Counted from the stretch's first letter, positions 52,155 through 61,723 are shown. The stretch is 64,000 nucleotides of DNA from Carboxylicivirga taeanensis (GCF_051851475.1 NZ_JBPUSJ010000012.1:62001-126000), one strand, 5' to 3'. The notes: generated by a model from the letters alone, not told the origin. Translations and numbers: made by a program.

Positions 52155-53612
52155 ATGAATAAATTATCAGGATTACAACCACAAGAGGTTTGGAGGCAAT
52201 TTGAAGCCATCTGTCAGGTGCCAAGGCCTTCAAAAAAAGAGGAGAAAATCATTGAATTTCTGTTGAAATTTGCTGAAGCTAATAATCTGGAAGCCAAGAA
52301 GGATGCTATTGGAAATGTATTGATTTCTAAACCAGCTACTCCTGGCATGGAAAATCTGAAATCGGTTGTATTGCAGTCACACATCGATATGGTGTGTGAA
52401 AAAAACAGTGATAAGAAGCATGATTTTGATAACGACCCGATTATTCCGGTAATTGATGGCGAATGGGTTAAAGCCGATGGAACGACCTTAGGTGCCGATG
52501 ATGGGATTGGCATGGCGGCGCAAATGGCGCTTTTGATAGCCGAAGATATAGAGCACGGCCCAATCGAATGCTTGTTTACGGTTGATGAAGAAACGGGTTT
52601 GACAGGGGCTTTTGAACTGAAGGAAGGGTTTTTTAACTCCCCAATTCTTCTGAATCTGGATTCTGAAGATGATGGCGAACTATTTATCGGTTGTGCCGGA
52701 GGAGTCGATACTTTGGCTAAGTTTCCCTACCAGAAAGAGGCTGCTCCTGAAAAAGGCTTTGCTTTTAAAGTATCTGTTTCGGGCTTAAAAGGCGGTCATT
52801 CGGGCGATGATATTCACAAAGGCTTGGGAAATGCCAATAAAATACTTAACCGCTTTTTGTGGGAAACAGGCCGTAAATATGATACGCGTTTAGCTACATT
52901 TGACGGCGGAAACCTGCGTAACGCCATCGCGCGCGAAGCTCATGCCATTGCCGTGGTTCCAAGTGCCTACAAAGAGCAGGTACGTGTGGCTTTTAATATG
53001 CTGTTTCACGATGTGCAAATGGAGCTTAAAGCAACTGAGCCAGGGTTGCGAATGAAACTCGAATCAATTGAAATGCCCAAGTTTGTGATGGATAAAGCCA
53101 GTCAGGCTAATTTACTTAATGCGCTTTACGCCTGTCCGCATGGAGTCATCGAAATGAGTCGTGATATTGAGGGGCTGGTTGAAACATCCACCAATCTGGC
53201 ATCGGTAAAAATGCATGATGATCATGTGCTGGTTACTACCAGTCAGCGCAGTTCGGTGGAGAGTGCCAAAGAAGACATTGCCAATATGGTAACCGCTGTA
53301 TTTACTCTCGGAGCAGCTGAAGTAATTCACTCGGATGGCTATCCGGGGTGGACACCTAATACCGATTCAGAAATTCTTAAAGTAACTAAAGAGTCGTATG
53401 AGCGCTTGTTTGGAACCGAGCCAGTGGTGAGGGCCATCCATGCTGGTTTGGAATGTGGCCTGTTTCTTGAGAAATATCCAGGTATGGATATGATTTCTTT
53501 CGGTCCAACGATTAAAGGGGCGCATTCTCCAGATGAACGGATAAACATCGAAACAGTGCAGAAGTTTTGGCTGCATTTAATTGATGTACTCAAAAATATA
53601 CCAGAAGCATAA
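52155..53612 (+). CDS. pepD: Aminoacyl-histidine dipeptidase (PepD/M20 family)
   Basis: 485 residues of the M20C peptidase family, which hydrolyses Xaa-His dipeptides in the cytoplasm. Metal and catalytic residues are visible: QSHIDMVCEK (His, Asp), LGADDGIGMA (Asp), DEETGLTGAFEL (Glu-Glu), LNLDSEDDGELFIG (Asp) and the C-terminal His in HAGLECGLF. A terminator follows. Confidence 0.95.
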   Translation: MNKLSGLQPQEVWRQFEAICQVPRPSKKEEKIIEFLLKFAEANNLEAKKDAIGNVLISKPATPGMENLKSVVLQSHIDMVCEKNSDKKHDFDNDPIIPVIDGEWVKADGTTLGADDGIGMAAQMALLIAEDIEHGPIECLFTVDEETGLTGAFELKEGFFNSPILLNLDSEDDGELFIGCAGGVDTLAKFPYQKEAAPEKGFAFKVSVSGLKGGHSGDDIHKGLGNANKILNRFLWETGRKYDTRLATFDGGNLRNAIAREAHAIAVVPSAYKEQVRVAFNMLFHDVQMELKATEPGLRMKLESIEMPKFVMDKASQANLLNALYACPHGVIEMSRDIEGLVETSTNLASVKMHDDHVLVTTSQRSSVESAKEDIANMVTAVFTLGAAEVIHSDGYPGWTPNTDSEILKVTKESYERLFGTEPVVRAIHAGLECGLFLEKYPGMDMISFGPTIKGAHSPDERINIETVQKFWLHLIDVLKNIPEA

Positions 53613-53616
53613 ACAG

Positions 53617-53648
53617 AAAAAGCCGGATTGTTAATCCGGCTTTTTTTA
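53617..53648. terminator. Bidirectional terminator after pepD
   Basis: AAAGCCGGATT-gtt-AATCCGGCTTT, an 11-bp stem with a T-run, between convergent pepD and the FeoB-associated gene. Confidence 0.92.
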
Positions 53649-53662
53649 TATCATAATGGGAA

Positions 53663-53851
53663 CTACTCTACAAGGGTGGGGTATTTTCCTTTTTTTATGG
53701 CACTAAACAATTCTGTTTTGGCACTACAGCCGCACGAACCACTGCTGCATGCTGTTTTACCGGGAGCTGGTTTAAATACCCTGAAAAAGAAGTTAAACAC
53801 CTTGTAAAAGGCCCATCCAACAATCAGATATGTAATAATTTCCTGAATCAT
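53663..53851 (-). CDS. FeoB-associated Cys-rich membrane protein
   Basis: 62 residues. One N-terminal membrane segment (residues 4-25), then a short Cys-rich motif CSSGSCGCSAK. Its start lies 4 bp beyond the feoB stop on the same strand, the usual position of this small family. It probably helps ferrous iron transport by an unknown mechanism. Confidence 0.85.
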   Translation of the reverse strand: MIQEIITYLIVGWAFYKVFNFFFRVFKPAPGKTACSSGSCGCSAKTELFSAIKKGKYPTLVE

Positions 53852-53855
53852 AATT

Positions 53856-56351
53856 CTATAACATCAAACTTCCTACCTGGTTCACTGCAAAAGCTAAAAT
53901 CCATGCCAATCCGGTTGTGTATACAATGGTAAATATTGCCCATTTCCACGAACCCGATTCTTTACGTATAGCTGCAATCACCGCAATACAAGGGAAGTAA
54001 ATTAGTATGAAAACCATGAACCCAAACGCTGTTACTTTATTAAACACCGGGCGTCCGTCCGGGTGCTTTTCATCCCGTATCTGCGCGATAAGCTGTTTCG
54101 AGTCTTCGGTATCATCATCGCTATGATAGATCACCGCCATGGTACTGATCACAATCTCTTTGGCTGCAATTCCAGTAATCAGACTCACGCCCATTTTCCA
54201 ATCAAAACCCAAGGGTTTAATAACCGGTTCAATCGTTTGGCCTAATCGGCCAATATAGGTGTTGCTTTGATGCTCGCCCTTTTTAATCAATTCAATCGAA
54301 TCCGTTTTCTCTTGCAACACCTTTTGGTAATGCTGCTTTACTGGTGCTTCGCTCGTTGCAATTAAAGGAGCGTATTCAGTATTGAGCTGTTCTATTTTGG
54401 CATCAAAATCTTCCGAATAATTAGCGTTTTGTGGGTAGTAGCTTAAAAACCAAATAATAATGGAGGCGACTAGGATTATGCCCCCCATTTTCTTGAGGTA
54501 TTCAGCCCCTTTGTTCCACATATGCCTGATGGTATTTTTGATGGTAGGAATGCGGTAGGGAGGAAGCTCCATCACAAAGGGCACTTCATCGTGCTTAAAT
54601 ATAAAACGCTTGAATAGGCGGGCAATTATTACTGCCAGCAAAATGCCAATACCATAGATCATAAACAGCATGGTTCCTGCGTTCTCCGGAAAGATGGCTC
54701 CAATAATCAAAATGTAAACCGGCAGGCGTGCACTGCACGACATAAATGGGTTAATTAGCATGGTAAGCAGCCGGTTGTTGCGGTTCTCAATGGTTCGCGA
54801 AGCCATAACCGCCGGCACATTGCAGCCAAATCCCATTACCAGTGGGATAAATGACTTGCCATGCAGGCCCATTTTATGCATGAGCTTGTCCATGATGAAG
54901 GCTGCACGAGCCATGTATCCGGTATCCTCCATAAAAGAGATGAAGAAGAACAGTATTAGTATGTTGGGCAGAAAAACAATGACACCCCCAACGCCACCAA
55001 TTACTCCATCAACCAGTAAGTGCTTTAGCGAGCCATCGGGCATCACATTACTTACAAAATCGGATAAATAGGCGACACCTGTTTCGATCCAGTTCATGGG
55101 GTACTCGCCCAATTTAAATGTGGTTTGAAACATCAGCCACATGAAAAAGATGAAAATAGGAAACCCAAAAAGACGGTGTGTGATGATATTGTCGATGCTG
55201 TCTGTACGTCGGCGTCTGGTTTGGGGATTTTCTTTAAACGTTTCTTTTAATGCACCAGCCACGAAACCATAACGGGCATCAATAAATACTGATTCAGAAT
55301 CCTCTAGTGATTGTTTCTCTATTTTGGCTGTCTGTATCTCTGTTTCATCAATGATTTGTTGGTATTGCTGAGCGTTGGCCCGCATGTACTCAAATAGCTG
55401 CTTGTCTTTTTCCAAGGCTTTAATTGCCAGGTAGCGGGGTGAGATGCGGTTGGCAATGCCGCCCACTTTGGCAAACATCCGGTCGAGCACCTCAATGGCC
55501 GACTCAATAGGTTTTCCATAATTGATGTGGATATGTCGCACAACAGGATCTCTGTCTTCATATACATCAATCAGTTTATCAAACAGTTCGGTCACACCTT
55601 TTCCTCTCGAGCTAACTGTTGGAACAAAGGGAATGCCCAGCATGCCCCCAAGCTGCTCGTAATTTAGTCGGTCGCCCCGGCGTTGCATTTCATCAAACAT
55701 ATTGAGGGCAACCACCACTTTTATATCCAGATCAATTAGCTGCGTAGTCAGGAATAAGTTACGCTCCAGGTTAGAACTGTCTAATACGTTAACTACAATG
55801 TCGGGATTTTCATTGGTAATGTATTCTCGAACAAATTTTTCTTCGGGCGAATAGGCAGAGATGCTATAAGTACCCGGCAGGTCGATGATGTTGAATTGAT
55901 AGCCCTTGTGATTAAAGGTCGCCGCTTTAGAGTCGACCGTTACACCACTGTAATTGCCAACATGCTCTTTTGCGCCACTGGCATAGTTAAACAGGGTTGT
56001 TTTTCCACAATTGGGGTTACCAACCAGCACAATATTAATGTTCCGGTGCTTTTTATTGGCAGATTGCTTTAAAATATCGTCAGAGATAGTTCCCTGATAG
56101 CTTAAATCGGCAATGTTTTTTGCTTCATCTACGGTGACTACTTCAATTAGTTTGGCCTCACTTTTGCGCAGCGAAACTTTATAATCAAGTATTTGGTATT
56201 CGATGGGGTCCTTCAAAGGTGCGTTTTTAACCACAGTTATCTTCTTACCTTTAACAAATCCCATCTCGGTAATGCGTTTCCGAAAGGCCCCATGTCCTTT
56301 GACTTTGACAATGACGCCCTCATTACCGTTGCTTAACTCAGATAAATTCAT
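53856..56351 (-). CDS. feoB: Ferrous iron transporter, FeoA-FeoB fusion
   Basis: 831 residues from ATG 56351 (MNLSELSNGNEG); upstream in-frame codons to 56408 look non-coding. Residues 1-75 are a FeoA (SH3-like) domain (VKGHGAFRKRITEMGFVKGKKI). Next comes the FeoB G domain: LVGNPNCGKTTLFN (G1), GNYSGVTVD (switch), IDLPGTYSISAYSPEE (G3) and LNMFDE (G4). The C-terminal half holds eight or more membrane segments with the FeoB gate motifs. A minus-strand promoter box TACATTTG lies at 56399-56392, with TTG 20 bp upstream. The fusion is common in Bacteroidota. No Fur box was identified. Confidence 0.95.
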   Translation of the reverse strand: MNLSELSNGNEGVIVKVKGHGAFRKRITEMGFVKGKKITVVKNAPLKDPIEYQILDYKVSLRKSEAKLIEVVTVDEAKNIADLSYQGTISDDILKQSANKKHRNINIVLVGNPNCGKTTLFNYASGAKEHVGNYSGVTVDSKAATFNHKGYQFNIIDLPGTYSISAYSPEEKFVREYITNENPDIVVNVLDSSNLERNLFLTTQLIDLDIKVVVALNMFDEMQRRGDRLNYEQLGGMLGIPFVPTVSSRGKGVTELFDKLIDVYEDRDPVVRHIHINYGKPIESAIEVLDRMFAKVGGIANRISPRYLAIKALEKDKQLFEYMRANAQQYQQIIDETEIQTAKIEKQSLEDSESVFIDARYGFVAGALKETFKENPQTRRRRTDSIDNIITHRLFGFPIFIFFMWLMFQTTFKLGEYPMNWIETGVAYLSDFVSNVMPDGSLKHLLVDGVIGGVGGVIVFLPNILILFFFISFMEDTGYMARAAFIMDKLMHKMGLHGKSFIPLVMGFGCNVPAVMASRTIENRNNRLLTMLINPFMSCSARLPVYILIIGAIFPENAGTMLFMIYGIGILLAVIIARLFKRFIFKHDEVPFVMELPPYRIPTIKNTIRHMWNKGAEYLKKMGGIILVASIIIWFLSYYPQNANYSEDFDAKIEQLNTEYAPLIATSEAPVKQHYQKVLQEKTDSIELIKKGEHQSNTYIGRLGQTIEPVIKPLGFDWKMGVSLITGIAAKEIVISTMAVIYHSDDDTEDSKQLIAQIRDEKHPDGRPVFNKVTAFGFMVFILIYFPCIAVIAAIRKESGSWKWAIFTIVYTTGLAWILAFAVNQVGSLML

Positions 56352-56391
56352 GAAAAACTTAATTGAACATTCCCATTTTAATAAGATTGTA

Positions 56392-56422
56392 CAAATGTAT
56401 ATTTGCAAACCCTATGTTACAA
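56392..56422 (-). promoter_or_regulatory. Promoter of the feoAB fusion gene
   Basis: Minus-strand TTG, 20 bp, TACATTTG. It places transcription start about 37 nt before ATG 56351 and excludes the longer reading frame. Confidence 0.55.
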
Positions 56423-56508
56423 TACCCAAAAGTAGGGATTTTGTAGTTGTAAAAACGAGGAGTAGGGGGACAAGTATAACTTTTCGGGCAAAAACGCGTT
56501 TAGAAGGT

Positions 56509-57273
56509 ATGAGTAAACAGAACGGAGCAGGTAAAATACAAAAGCTGCTGGATAAGTACGGCGATAATGTTGCTATTCTGGAGGAGGAGATTGATATCCA
56601 GCTTCAACGTTTGTACTTTAAAGAGAGTAAGCTTCAGAAAAAACAGTTGGAAAAGGAGCAGGTGCTTCTGCAAAAAGAAAAGCTCTTTAGCTCGGAGGTG
56701 TCATTAGAGGATAAAAAAGTGTTGCTCTGTCAATTGGCATCTATCGATGAAGTGGAGGCTTTTAGAACTCTTCAGCGCTACAAAGAGCATCCCGATAAAC
56801 CATTAGCTGCCTGGTCTGTGCTGGCTTGTCAAGAAAGTAAAATGAGGTTGCAGAGCGTTTTTTTAGAGAAAAAGCCTTTGTTTATTTCAACCGGGCTGGG
56901 AGGACGTGGCAAGATGTTACGCTACTTTATTGTGATATTCACCAATAAATATGTGCCTTTCTCAGCCTATCAGAAAGAACTGGTGAGCGGCGAGGTCGAT
57001 TATGTGTTTAAGAAAGAGCGAGCTGAGCTTGAAAGCATCGAATTTTACGAGTCTTTTGTTACCATTCAGGCCTTAATATCGTTGGATACCGCCCTGAAAA
57101 ATATGTTGTCCAAAATTATTGTGCAATGTAATGAAATAGGTAATTTTTTAAGCCCTTCACTGTTGGTGACCAACGTAAAAAAGCTGTCGTCAGCCGAAAT
57201 AGAAAAAATGATTGAGCAAAAATACACCAACCAGAATACGAATAATGATGGAATTCAAACAGAAGATTGTTAA
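56509..57273 (+). CDS. Conserved helical protein of unknown function
   Basis: 254 residues from ATG 56509 (MSKQNGAGKIQKLLDKYGDN). A longer frame reaching back to 56203 overlaps the feoB gene antisense and is rejected. The first 90 residues are a Lys/Glu-rich coiled coil; the middle contains PLFISTGLGGRGKMLRYFIVIF, which resembles a small folded domain but no known motif. Its 3' end overlaps the thiamine-binding gene by 29 bp, so the two are probably co-transcribed. Confidence 0.6.
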   Translation: MSKQNGAGKIQKLLDKYGDNVAILEEEIDIQLQRLYFKESKLQKKQLEKEQVLLQKEKLFSSEVSLEDKKVLLCQLASIDEVEAFRTLQRYKEHPDKPLAAWSVLACQESKMRLQSVFLEKKPLFISTGLGGRGKMLRYFIVIFTNKYVPFSAYQKELVSGEVDYVFKKERAELESIEFYESFVTIQALISLDTALKNMLSKIIVQCNEIGNFLSPSLLVTNVKKLSSAEIEKMIEQKYTNQNTNNDGIQTEDC

Positions 57274-57550
57274 TGTAGCAGTGCAGGTACTGCCAATGTC
57301 CAAAACTCATGAAATGTATGATATGGTAGATGCTGCCATTGAACTAATCCAGAAGTCTGGCCTAAAGCACAAAGTAACGCCCTTCGAAACGGTGATTGAA
57401 GGTGCCTATGGCGAAGTAATGGAATTGGTGGAAGCTGTGCAGCAGGCATGCTACAACAATGGTGCAGAAAATCTGCTGTGTAACCTTAAAATTCAGTCGC
57501 ACCAGGTTGAGGATGTGACAATAGAAGATAAGGTAGCAAAATATGAGTAA
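57245..57550 (+). CDS. Thiamine-binding protein, YqgV/MTH1187 (DUF77) family
   Basis: 101 residues from ATG 57245 (ATG 57248 is equally possible). Small ferredoxin-like fold: VNVAVQVLPMSK, YDMVDAAIELIQKSGLKHKVTPFETVIEGAYGEVMELV. Family members bind thiamine or its precursors in the cytoplasm. The start lies inside the end of the upstream gene. Confidence 0.82.
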   Translation: MMEFKQKIVNVAVQVLPMSKTHEMYDMVDAAIELIQKSGLKHKVTPFETVIEGAYGEVMELVEAVQQACYNNGAENLLCNLKIQSHQVEDVTIEDKVAKYE

Positions 57551-57552
57551 GC

Positions 57553-57583
57553 AAAAAAGGTTGCTCATGTGAGCAACCTTTTT
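57553..57583. terminator. Bidirectional terminator
   Basis: AAAAAGGTTGCTC-atgt-GAGCAACCTTTTT, a 13-bp perfect stem between convergent genes. Confidence 0.95.
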
Positions 57584-57601
57584 GTTGTATATTGGATTAA
57601 T

Positions 57602-57961
57602 TTATTCGTGTAAATCTTCAAATTCAACATTGGTGTATTCAGCTGTGGCAAGGCTTTCTTCTAACACCTCCTCAGTATTTTCGGCTGGTTGGTTTTGTTG
57701 AATGTAGCCAACTGTTTCTTCGAGCCCTTTAACAAATTTTTCGAAATCCTCTTTGTAAAGGAAAATCTTATGTTTTTCAAAATGGTACTTCCCATCCTGA
57801 TCAAAACGCTTTTTACTTTCCGTAATTGTGAGGTAGTAATCGTTTTTTCGGGTTGCTTTTACATCAAAAAAATAAGTTCTTTTACCTGCCCTTATTGCTT
57901 TTGAAAAGATCTCATCTCTATCATTCTTTTCAAATCCTTCGTTTTTTTCAAATCCTTCCAT
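57602..57961 (-). CDS. PUR-domain (DUF3276) nucleic-acid-binding protein
   Basis: 119 residues from ATG 57961 (MEGFEKNEGFEKNDRDEIF). The reading frame is open further upstream, but that part is low-complexity Lys/Ile-rich and lies in an AT-rich leader. The core (SKAIRAGKRTYFFDVKATRKNDYYLTITESKKRF) is the PUR repeat, which binds single-stranded DNA or RNA; bacterial members dimerise. An acidic, Glu-rich tail follows. It carries a short duplication EGFEKN at its start. Confidence 0.88.
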   Translation of the reverse strand: MEGFEKNEGFEKNDRDEIFSKAIRAGKRTYFFDVKATRKNDYYLTITESKKRFDQDGKYHFEKHKIFLYKEDFEKFVKGLEETVGYIQQNQPAENTEEVLEESLATAEYTNVEFEDLHE

Positions 57962-58365
57962 CGTTTTCTTTATTGTTTTTGGAAACAGCTTGTCTGCTTC
58001 AAAAATGATAATTATTTCCTTATTAACCAATCTTTTTTTTACAATTTTTTTATGTTTTTTAAACAAATAAACAAGATGGTCTACTGTCTAACTTTCATAC
58101 ACTAATAGTAATAGTGAGTGGTTCAGGTATTTAATATAATTGAATAAGTTAATAATTGTATAGATGTGTCACCGGGTTGGATGACCCAATTTATCCGTGA
58201 AAATAGGATTTCTATTAAGGTATATACAGAGGTATCTTTCAAATGAATCAACTGGTTTTTAGCAGCCTTATAAAACTATTGAATAAGTCTTACTAAAAGC
58301 ACTTGACGCAAATAAAAAAAAAACTACTTTTGCATTAATTATATAGTAAAAAAAGTTCTTTAAGG
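57962..58365. other. Gene-free stretch between divergent PUR-domain and nusB genes
   Basis: AT-rich. It includes long T-runs in the minus-strand leader of the PUR gene and the nusB promoter box at 58325-58332. I see no reading frame or stable hairpin in it. Confidence 0.5.
58325..58332 (+). promoter_or_regulatory. Promoter box of the nusB operon
   Basis: TACTTTTG (TAnnTTTG), 33 nt before the nusB ATG. Confidence 0.5.
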
Positions 58366-59304
58366 ATGTTAAGTAGACGATTGTTAAGAGTTAAAGTTGT
58401 GCAGATGGCATACGCACATTACCAGAAGGGTGAAGTGTCGATACAACAGACAGAAAATGAGTTATTCCATAGCATAGCCAAATCTCATGAGATGTACCAC
58501 GCGTTCTTGCTATTATTGCTTGAACTAAAGAATTTTGCTGAAAACAGAATTGAGCTTCGCAAACAAAAGAGACGTCCTTCAGAAGAAGATTTAAATCCAA
58601 ATATGAGGTTTGTAGAAAACGGCTTTCTAATGCAGTTGGCCAATAACGAATCTCTGTTGGCTTATAACACAAAAAACGGTACTCCTTGGGTCAATCATCC
58701 CGAAACCATCAAAGGCCTGTTCAATATGATTACCGAATCAGAACTGTATACCGAGTATATGGAAACTGAAGGGGGAGATTATGAAGCCGACAAAAAATTT
58801 ATTGCTAAATTATTGGAGAAGGTAATTGCACCGTTTGAGAATCTTTACTCAATTTTCGAAGAGCAAAGTGTGTATTGGAATGATGAAGTGGAGTTCATCA
58901 TCTCAATGGTTGTGAAAACAATCAAAGGCTTTCAGGAGGAGAATGCAGAGAAAGAACGACTGCTTCCTGAGTTTAAAGATGAAGAGGACAGAGATTTTGT
59001 ACAGCGCTTGTGCCGTAAAACATTAGTCAACCATAAAGACAATATGGAGCTGATTCAGAAGTTTACCAAAAACTGGGATTTCGACCGGGTGGCTTATCTT
59101 GATGTTGTGCTGATGCAGGTGGCGCTTACCGAAATTACCGAATTCAAGAATATACCGATTAATGTATCGCTTAATGAATACATCGAAATAGCCAAGTATT
59201 ACTCAACAAGTAAGAGCGGTGTGTTTATTAATGGGGTGCTTGATAAAATAACCGAGCATCTGATTGCCGAAAAAGTGATTAACAAACCAGGAAAGGCTAA
59301 TTAA
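58366..59304 (+). CDS. nusB: Transcription antitermination factor NusB
   Basis: 312 residues, about twice the usual length; Bacteroidota NusB has this long N-terminal extension. The typical start LSRRLLRVKVVQMAYAHYQKGE is followed by a helical insert, and the canonical NusB core is at the end (NWDFDRVAYLDVVLMQVALTEI, NVSLNEYIEIAKYYSTSKSGVFINGVLDKI). It binds boxA RNA with NusE during rRNA transcription. It heads the conserved operon nusB-DUF1573-yajC. Confidence 0.94.
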   Translation: MLSRRLLRVKVVQMAYAHYQKGEVSIQQTENELFHSIAKSHEMYHAFLLLLLELKNFAENRIELRKQKRRPSEEDLNPNMRFVENGFLMQLANNESLLAYNTKNGTPWVNHPETIKGLFNMITESELYTEYMETEGGDYEADKKFIAKLLEKVIAPFENLYSIFEEQSVYWNDEVEFIISMVVKTIKGFQEENAEKERLLPEFKDEEDRDFVQRLCRKTLVNHKDNMELIQKFTKNWDFDRVAYLDVVLMQVALTEITEFKNIPINVSLNEYIEIAKYYSTSKSGVFINGVLDKITEHLIAEKVINKPGKAN

Positions 59305-59310
59305 GCGACC

Positions 59311-59712
59311 ATGATGATTAAGCATGTACTATACCTAATAGTAATCATGCAACTAGGTGCATGTACAGGCAATCAGCACAGTAATTCTGAGTCTGCAAAA
59401 AGTAATGGGAAGCTGCGCTTTACTGAGTTGTCTTTTAATTTCGGAAGCCTAACAAGTGGTGATGTAGTTGGTCATCGCTTTCCGGTTATTAATGAGGGGA
59501 GTAGTCCGGTAGTTATTCAAAAAGTTGAACATGGTTGCGGATGCACCGATGCCGTATTTCCCCAAAAGCCAATCAAGCCTTTGGATACAGCTTTTGTTGA
59601 AGTGATTTTTGATACAAATGGCTGGAAGGGCCGACAGGTGAAACAAATTGTTGTTTTGGCCGATGACTCCCTAAAAAGACATGAACTATTGATTTGGGCT
59701 AGTATTAAGTAA
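59311..59712 (+). CDS. DUF1573 lipoprotein
   Basis: 133 residues. Lipoprotein signal with Cys18 (LGAC). The DUF1573 core is complete: FNFGSLTSGDVVGHRFPVINEGSSPVVI, HGCGCTDA and PLDTAFVEVIFDTNGWKGRQVKQIVV, an Ig-like fold with a Cys-Gly-Cys turn. It sits 6 bp after nusB, its usual place in Bacteroidota. Confidence 0.9.
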   Translation: MMIKHVLYLIVIMQLGACTGNQHSNSESAKSNGKLRFTELSFNFGSLTSGDVVGHRFPVINEGSSPVVIQKVEHGCGCTDAVFPQKPIKPLDTAFVEVIFDTNGWKGRQVKQIVVLADDSLKRHELLIWASIK

Positions 59713-59732
59713 AAATTAAGCAAAATAAAATT

Positions 59733-60059
59733 ATGAGTTTTTCTAACGTATTTTTAAACCTGCCTCCACAGGCAGCTGAAGGTGGTAATCCATGGATGTC
59801 TTTTGCGCCATTCATTTTAATCATCGTCGTATTTTACTTTTTTATGATTCGTCCGCAGATGAAGCGTCAAAAAGAATTACGTAAATATCGTGAAGCCCTT
59901 AAAAAAGGTGATAAAGTGATTACAACTGGCGGTATCTATGGCAAAGTGGCCGAAGTTAAAGACCAGTTTATTACGGTTGAAATTGCAGATGGCGTAAAAG
60001 TGAAAATGGATAAGTCAGCCATTGTAATGGATATGACTGATGTAGCTGCAAATAAGTAA
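59733..60059 (+). CDS. yajC: Preprotein translocase subunit YajC
   Basis: 108 residues. One membrane segment (residues 25-42), then the YajC motif MIRPQMKRQKELRKYREALKKGDKVITTGGIYGKV. It associates with SecDF and the Sec translocon. Confidence 0.96.
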   Translation: MSFSNVFLNLPPQAAEGGNPWMSFAPFILIIVVFYFFMIRPQMKRQKELRKYREALKKGDKVITTGGIYGKVAEVKDQFITVEIADGVKVKMDKSAIVMDMTDVAANK

Positions 60060-60104
60060 TTGCCTTAAGTGCCGCCAGATCCTAGTTTTCTGATAAAGAT
60101 TAAT

Positions 60105-60112
60105 TATTTTTG
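60105..60112 (+). promoter_or_regulatory. Promoter box upstream of the YbbR-domain gene
   Basis: TATTTTTG (TAnnTTTG), 19 nt before the ATG, in the 72-bp gap after yajC. It suggests an internal promoter for the second half of the block. Confidence 0.5.
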
Positions 60113-60131
60113 TCTTTCTGATCATTAGACT

Positions 60132-61148
60132 ATGGATTATTTAAGCGCACTAGCAAAAAGATATATACAGCTTATTAAAAATAAAACCAAGGAGTTGCGC
60201 GAAGACAAAAACGCGCTTATCTTCTTGGTTTTTCTTTTCTTTTCAGCCTGTTTTTGGGTGTTGAATGCTCTCCAGAAAGACAATTATTCAACCGATGTCA
60301 CCTATCCGGTTAAGTTTGTGAATGTGGGTGAGGATGAAATAATTTATGGAAGTGCCAAGCGGGAGTTACAGCTAAAAATAAAGGGTGGCGGGTTTAAAAT
60401 CTTAAACTTTCTTACCCGTCATCAATTTTCTGCCAAAGGAATTGATGTTTCGCAACTGAACAGAGTGACTGTTAATGGGATTACAGGCGCCTATGTTAAT
60501 TCAAAGGATTACTTTCAACTGATAGAGCGGGAGCTGGTTATGGGGATTGAATTGGTAACTATCACGCCCGATACTCTTTTTATACCCTTAATAAAAAGGC
60601 ATTCAAAGAAGATACCCGTTAAAGTAGATGCTAAACTTAGTTTTGCCCAGCAATGCCAGTTGTCGGGTCCAGTTGTGGTTGAGCCCGATTCCGTTATTGT
60701 ATCAGGAGCTGGCAGCATCATCGATTCACTTGATTTCATCAGTACTAAGCCATTAACTTTCGAGAAACTAGCAGATACCATTGTTCGTAATGTTTCACTG
60801 GAAAAAGCTGAAAATATTGAAATGCAGGCAAAAAGAGTGGTGGTTACCTTTCCGGTGGAGCCTTTTACCGAAGCCAATATAATGGTGCCCATTAAAGCAG
60901 TGAATTTACCTGATAGCCTTGAGTTGAGAACATTTCCTTCCGAGGTTAATGTCTCTTACAATTTGGGATTAAGTCGGCCGCTATACAAAGTGAGTGAGTT
61001 TAATGTTCTTATTGACTTTTCTGAAATGGATTTTAACAGGCTGCCCCGGCGTTTAAAAGTAAAAGTAAACGATCATCCGGACAATATTCAAAACATGACT
61101 TATCAGCCTGTATTTGTCGAATACTTATTGGAAAGAAAGGCAGAGTAA
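60132..61148 (+). CDS. YbbR-domain membrane protein (CdaR-like)
   Basis: 338 residues. One N-terminal membrane segment (residues 29-47, FLVFLFFSACFWVLNAL), the rest periplasmic. YbbR-type repeats are visible as beta strands with VKVDAKLSFAQQCQLSGPVVVEPDSVIVSG and VPIKAVNLPDSLELRTFPSEVNV. In Firmicutes CdaR regulates the diadenylate cyclase; whether that holds here is unknown, as no cdaA is adjacent. It overlaps the coaE start by one base. Confidence 0.88.
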   Translation: MDYLSALAKRYIQLIKNKTKELREDKNALIFLVFLFFSACFWVLNALQKDNYSTDVTYPVKFVNVGEDEIIYGSAKRELQLKIKGGGFKILNFLTRHQFSAKGIDVSQLNRVTVNGITGAYVNSKDYFQLIERELVMGIELVTITPDTLFIPLIKRHSKKIPVKVDAKLSFAQQCQLSGPVVVEPDSVIVSGAGSIIDSLDFISTKPLTFEKLADTIVRNVSLEKAENIEMQAKRVVVTFPVEPFTEANIMVPIKAVNLPDSLELRTFPSEVNVSYNLGLSRPLYKVSEFNVLIDFSEMDFNRLPRRLKVKVNDHPDNIQNMTYQPVFVEYLLERKAE

Positions 61149-61723
61149 TGATTAGGGTTGGATTAACAGGAGGTATAGGCAGTGGAAAAACAACCGTTGC
61201 ACGGCTGCTTAGGGCTCTAGGCTTCCCCGTTTACGAGGCTGATACAGAAGCTAAGCAGCTGATAAATAAAGATCGGGACATACGGGAACAAATTATTCAC
61301 TTATTGGGCAAAGAGGCCTATAATGAACAGGGATACAACCGAAAGTATGTCGGAAGCCTTGTGTTTAATAATGAAGAATTACTGCAAAAACTGAATGAAA
61401 TAGTTCATCCGGCTGTTGCCAATCACTTTGAACAATGGTGTACTGAAAAGGATGAATTTAATGTCGTTTTTCAGGAGGCCGCCGTTCTATTTGAAAATGG
61501 AAACTATTCCCGGTTTGATAAAACCATACTGGTAGTGGCACCTGAAATAACACGTATTGGCCGGGTAATGCAGCGCGATGACATGAATAAACAAGAGGTT
61601 GTTGCAAGAATAAATAATCAGTGGCAGGATGATGAGAAAATGAAATTGGCCGATTTTGTTATTACTTGCGATGGTCAGCATCTTGTTATACCACAGGTTA
61701 TGAATATTTTAAAGCAGTTATAA
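61148..61723 (+). CDS. coaE: Dephospho-CoA kinase
   Basis: 191 residues. P-loop GGIGSGKT at residues 8-15, then VYEADTEAKQLI, NEIVHPAV and the lid QRDDMNKQEV. It catalyses the last step of coenzyme A synthesis. Its start overlaps the YbbR-gene stop and its stop overlaps the next ATG, so the three genes are translated in a chain. Confidence 0.96.
   Translation: MIRVGLTGGIGSGKTTVARLLRALGFPVYEADTEAKQLINKDRDIREQIIHLLGKEAYNEQGYNRKYVGSLVFNNEELLQKLNEIVHPAVANHFEQWCTEKDEFNVVFQEAAVLFENGNYSRFDKTILVVAPEITRIGRVMQRDDMNKQEVVARINNQWQDDEKMKLADFVITCDGQHLVIPQVMNILKQL

Noticed and set aside
56203..56508. N-terminal extension of the 56509 gene
   Set aside because: It is antisense to the FeoA part of feoB and to its promoter; the family-like sequence begins at ATG 56509.
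57962..58066. N-terminal extension of the PUR-domain gene
   Set aside because: The extension is low-complexity Lys/Ile-rich and unlike PUR proteins, which begin near ATG 57961.
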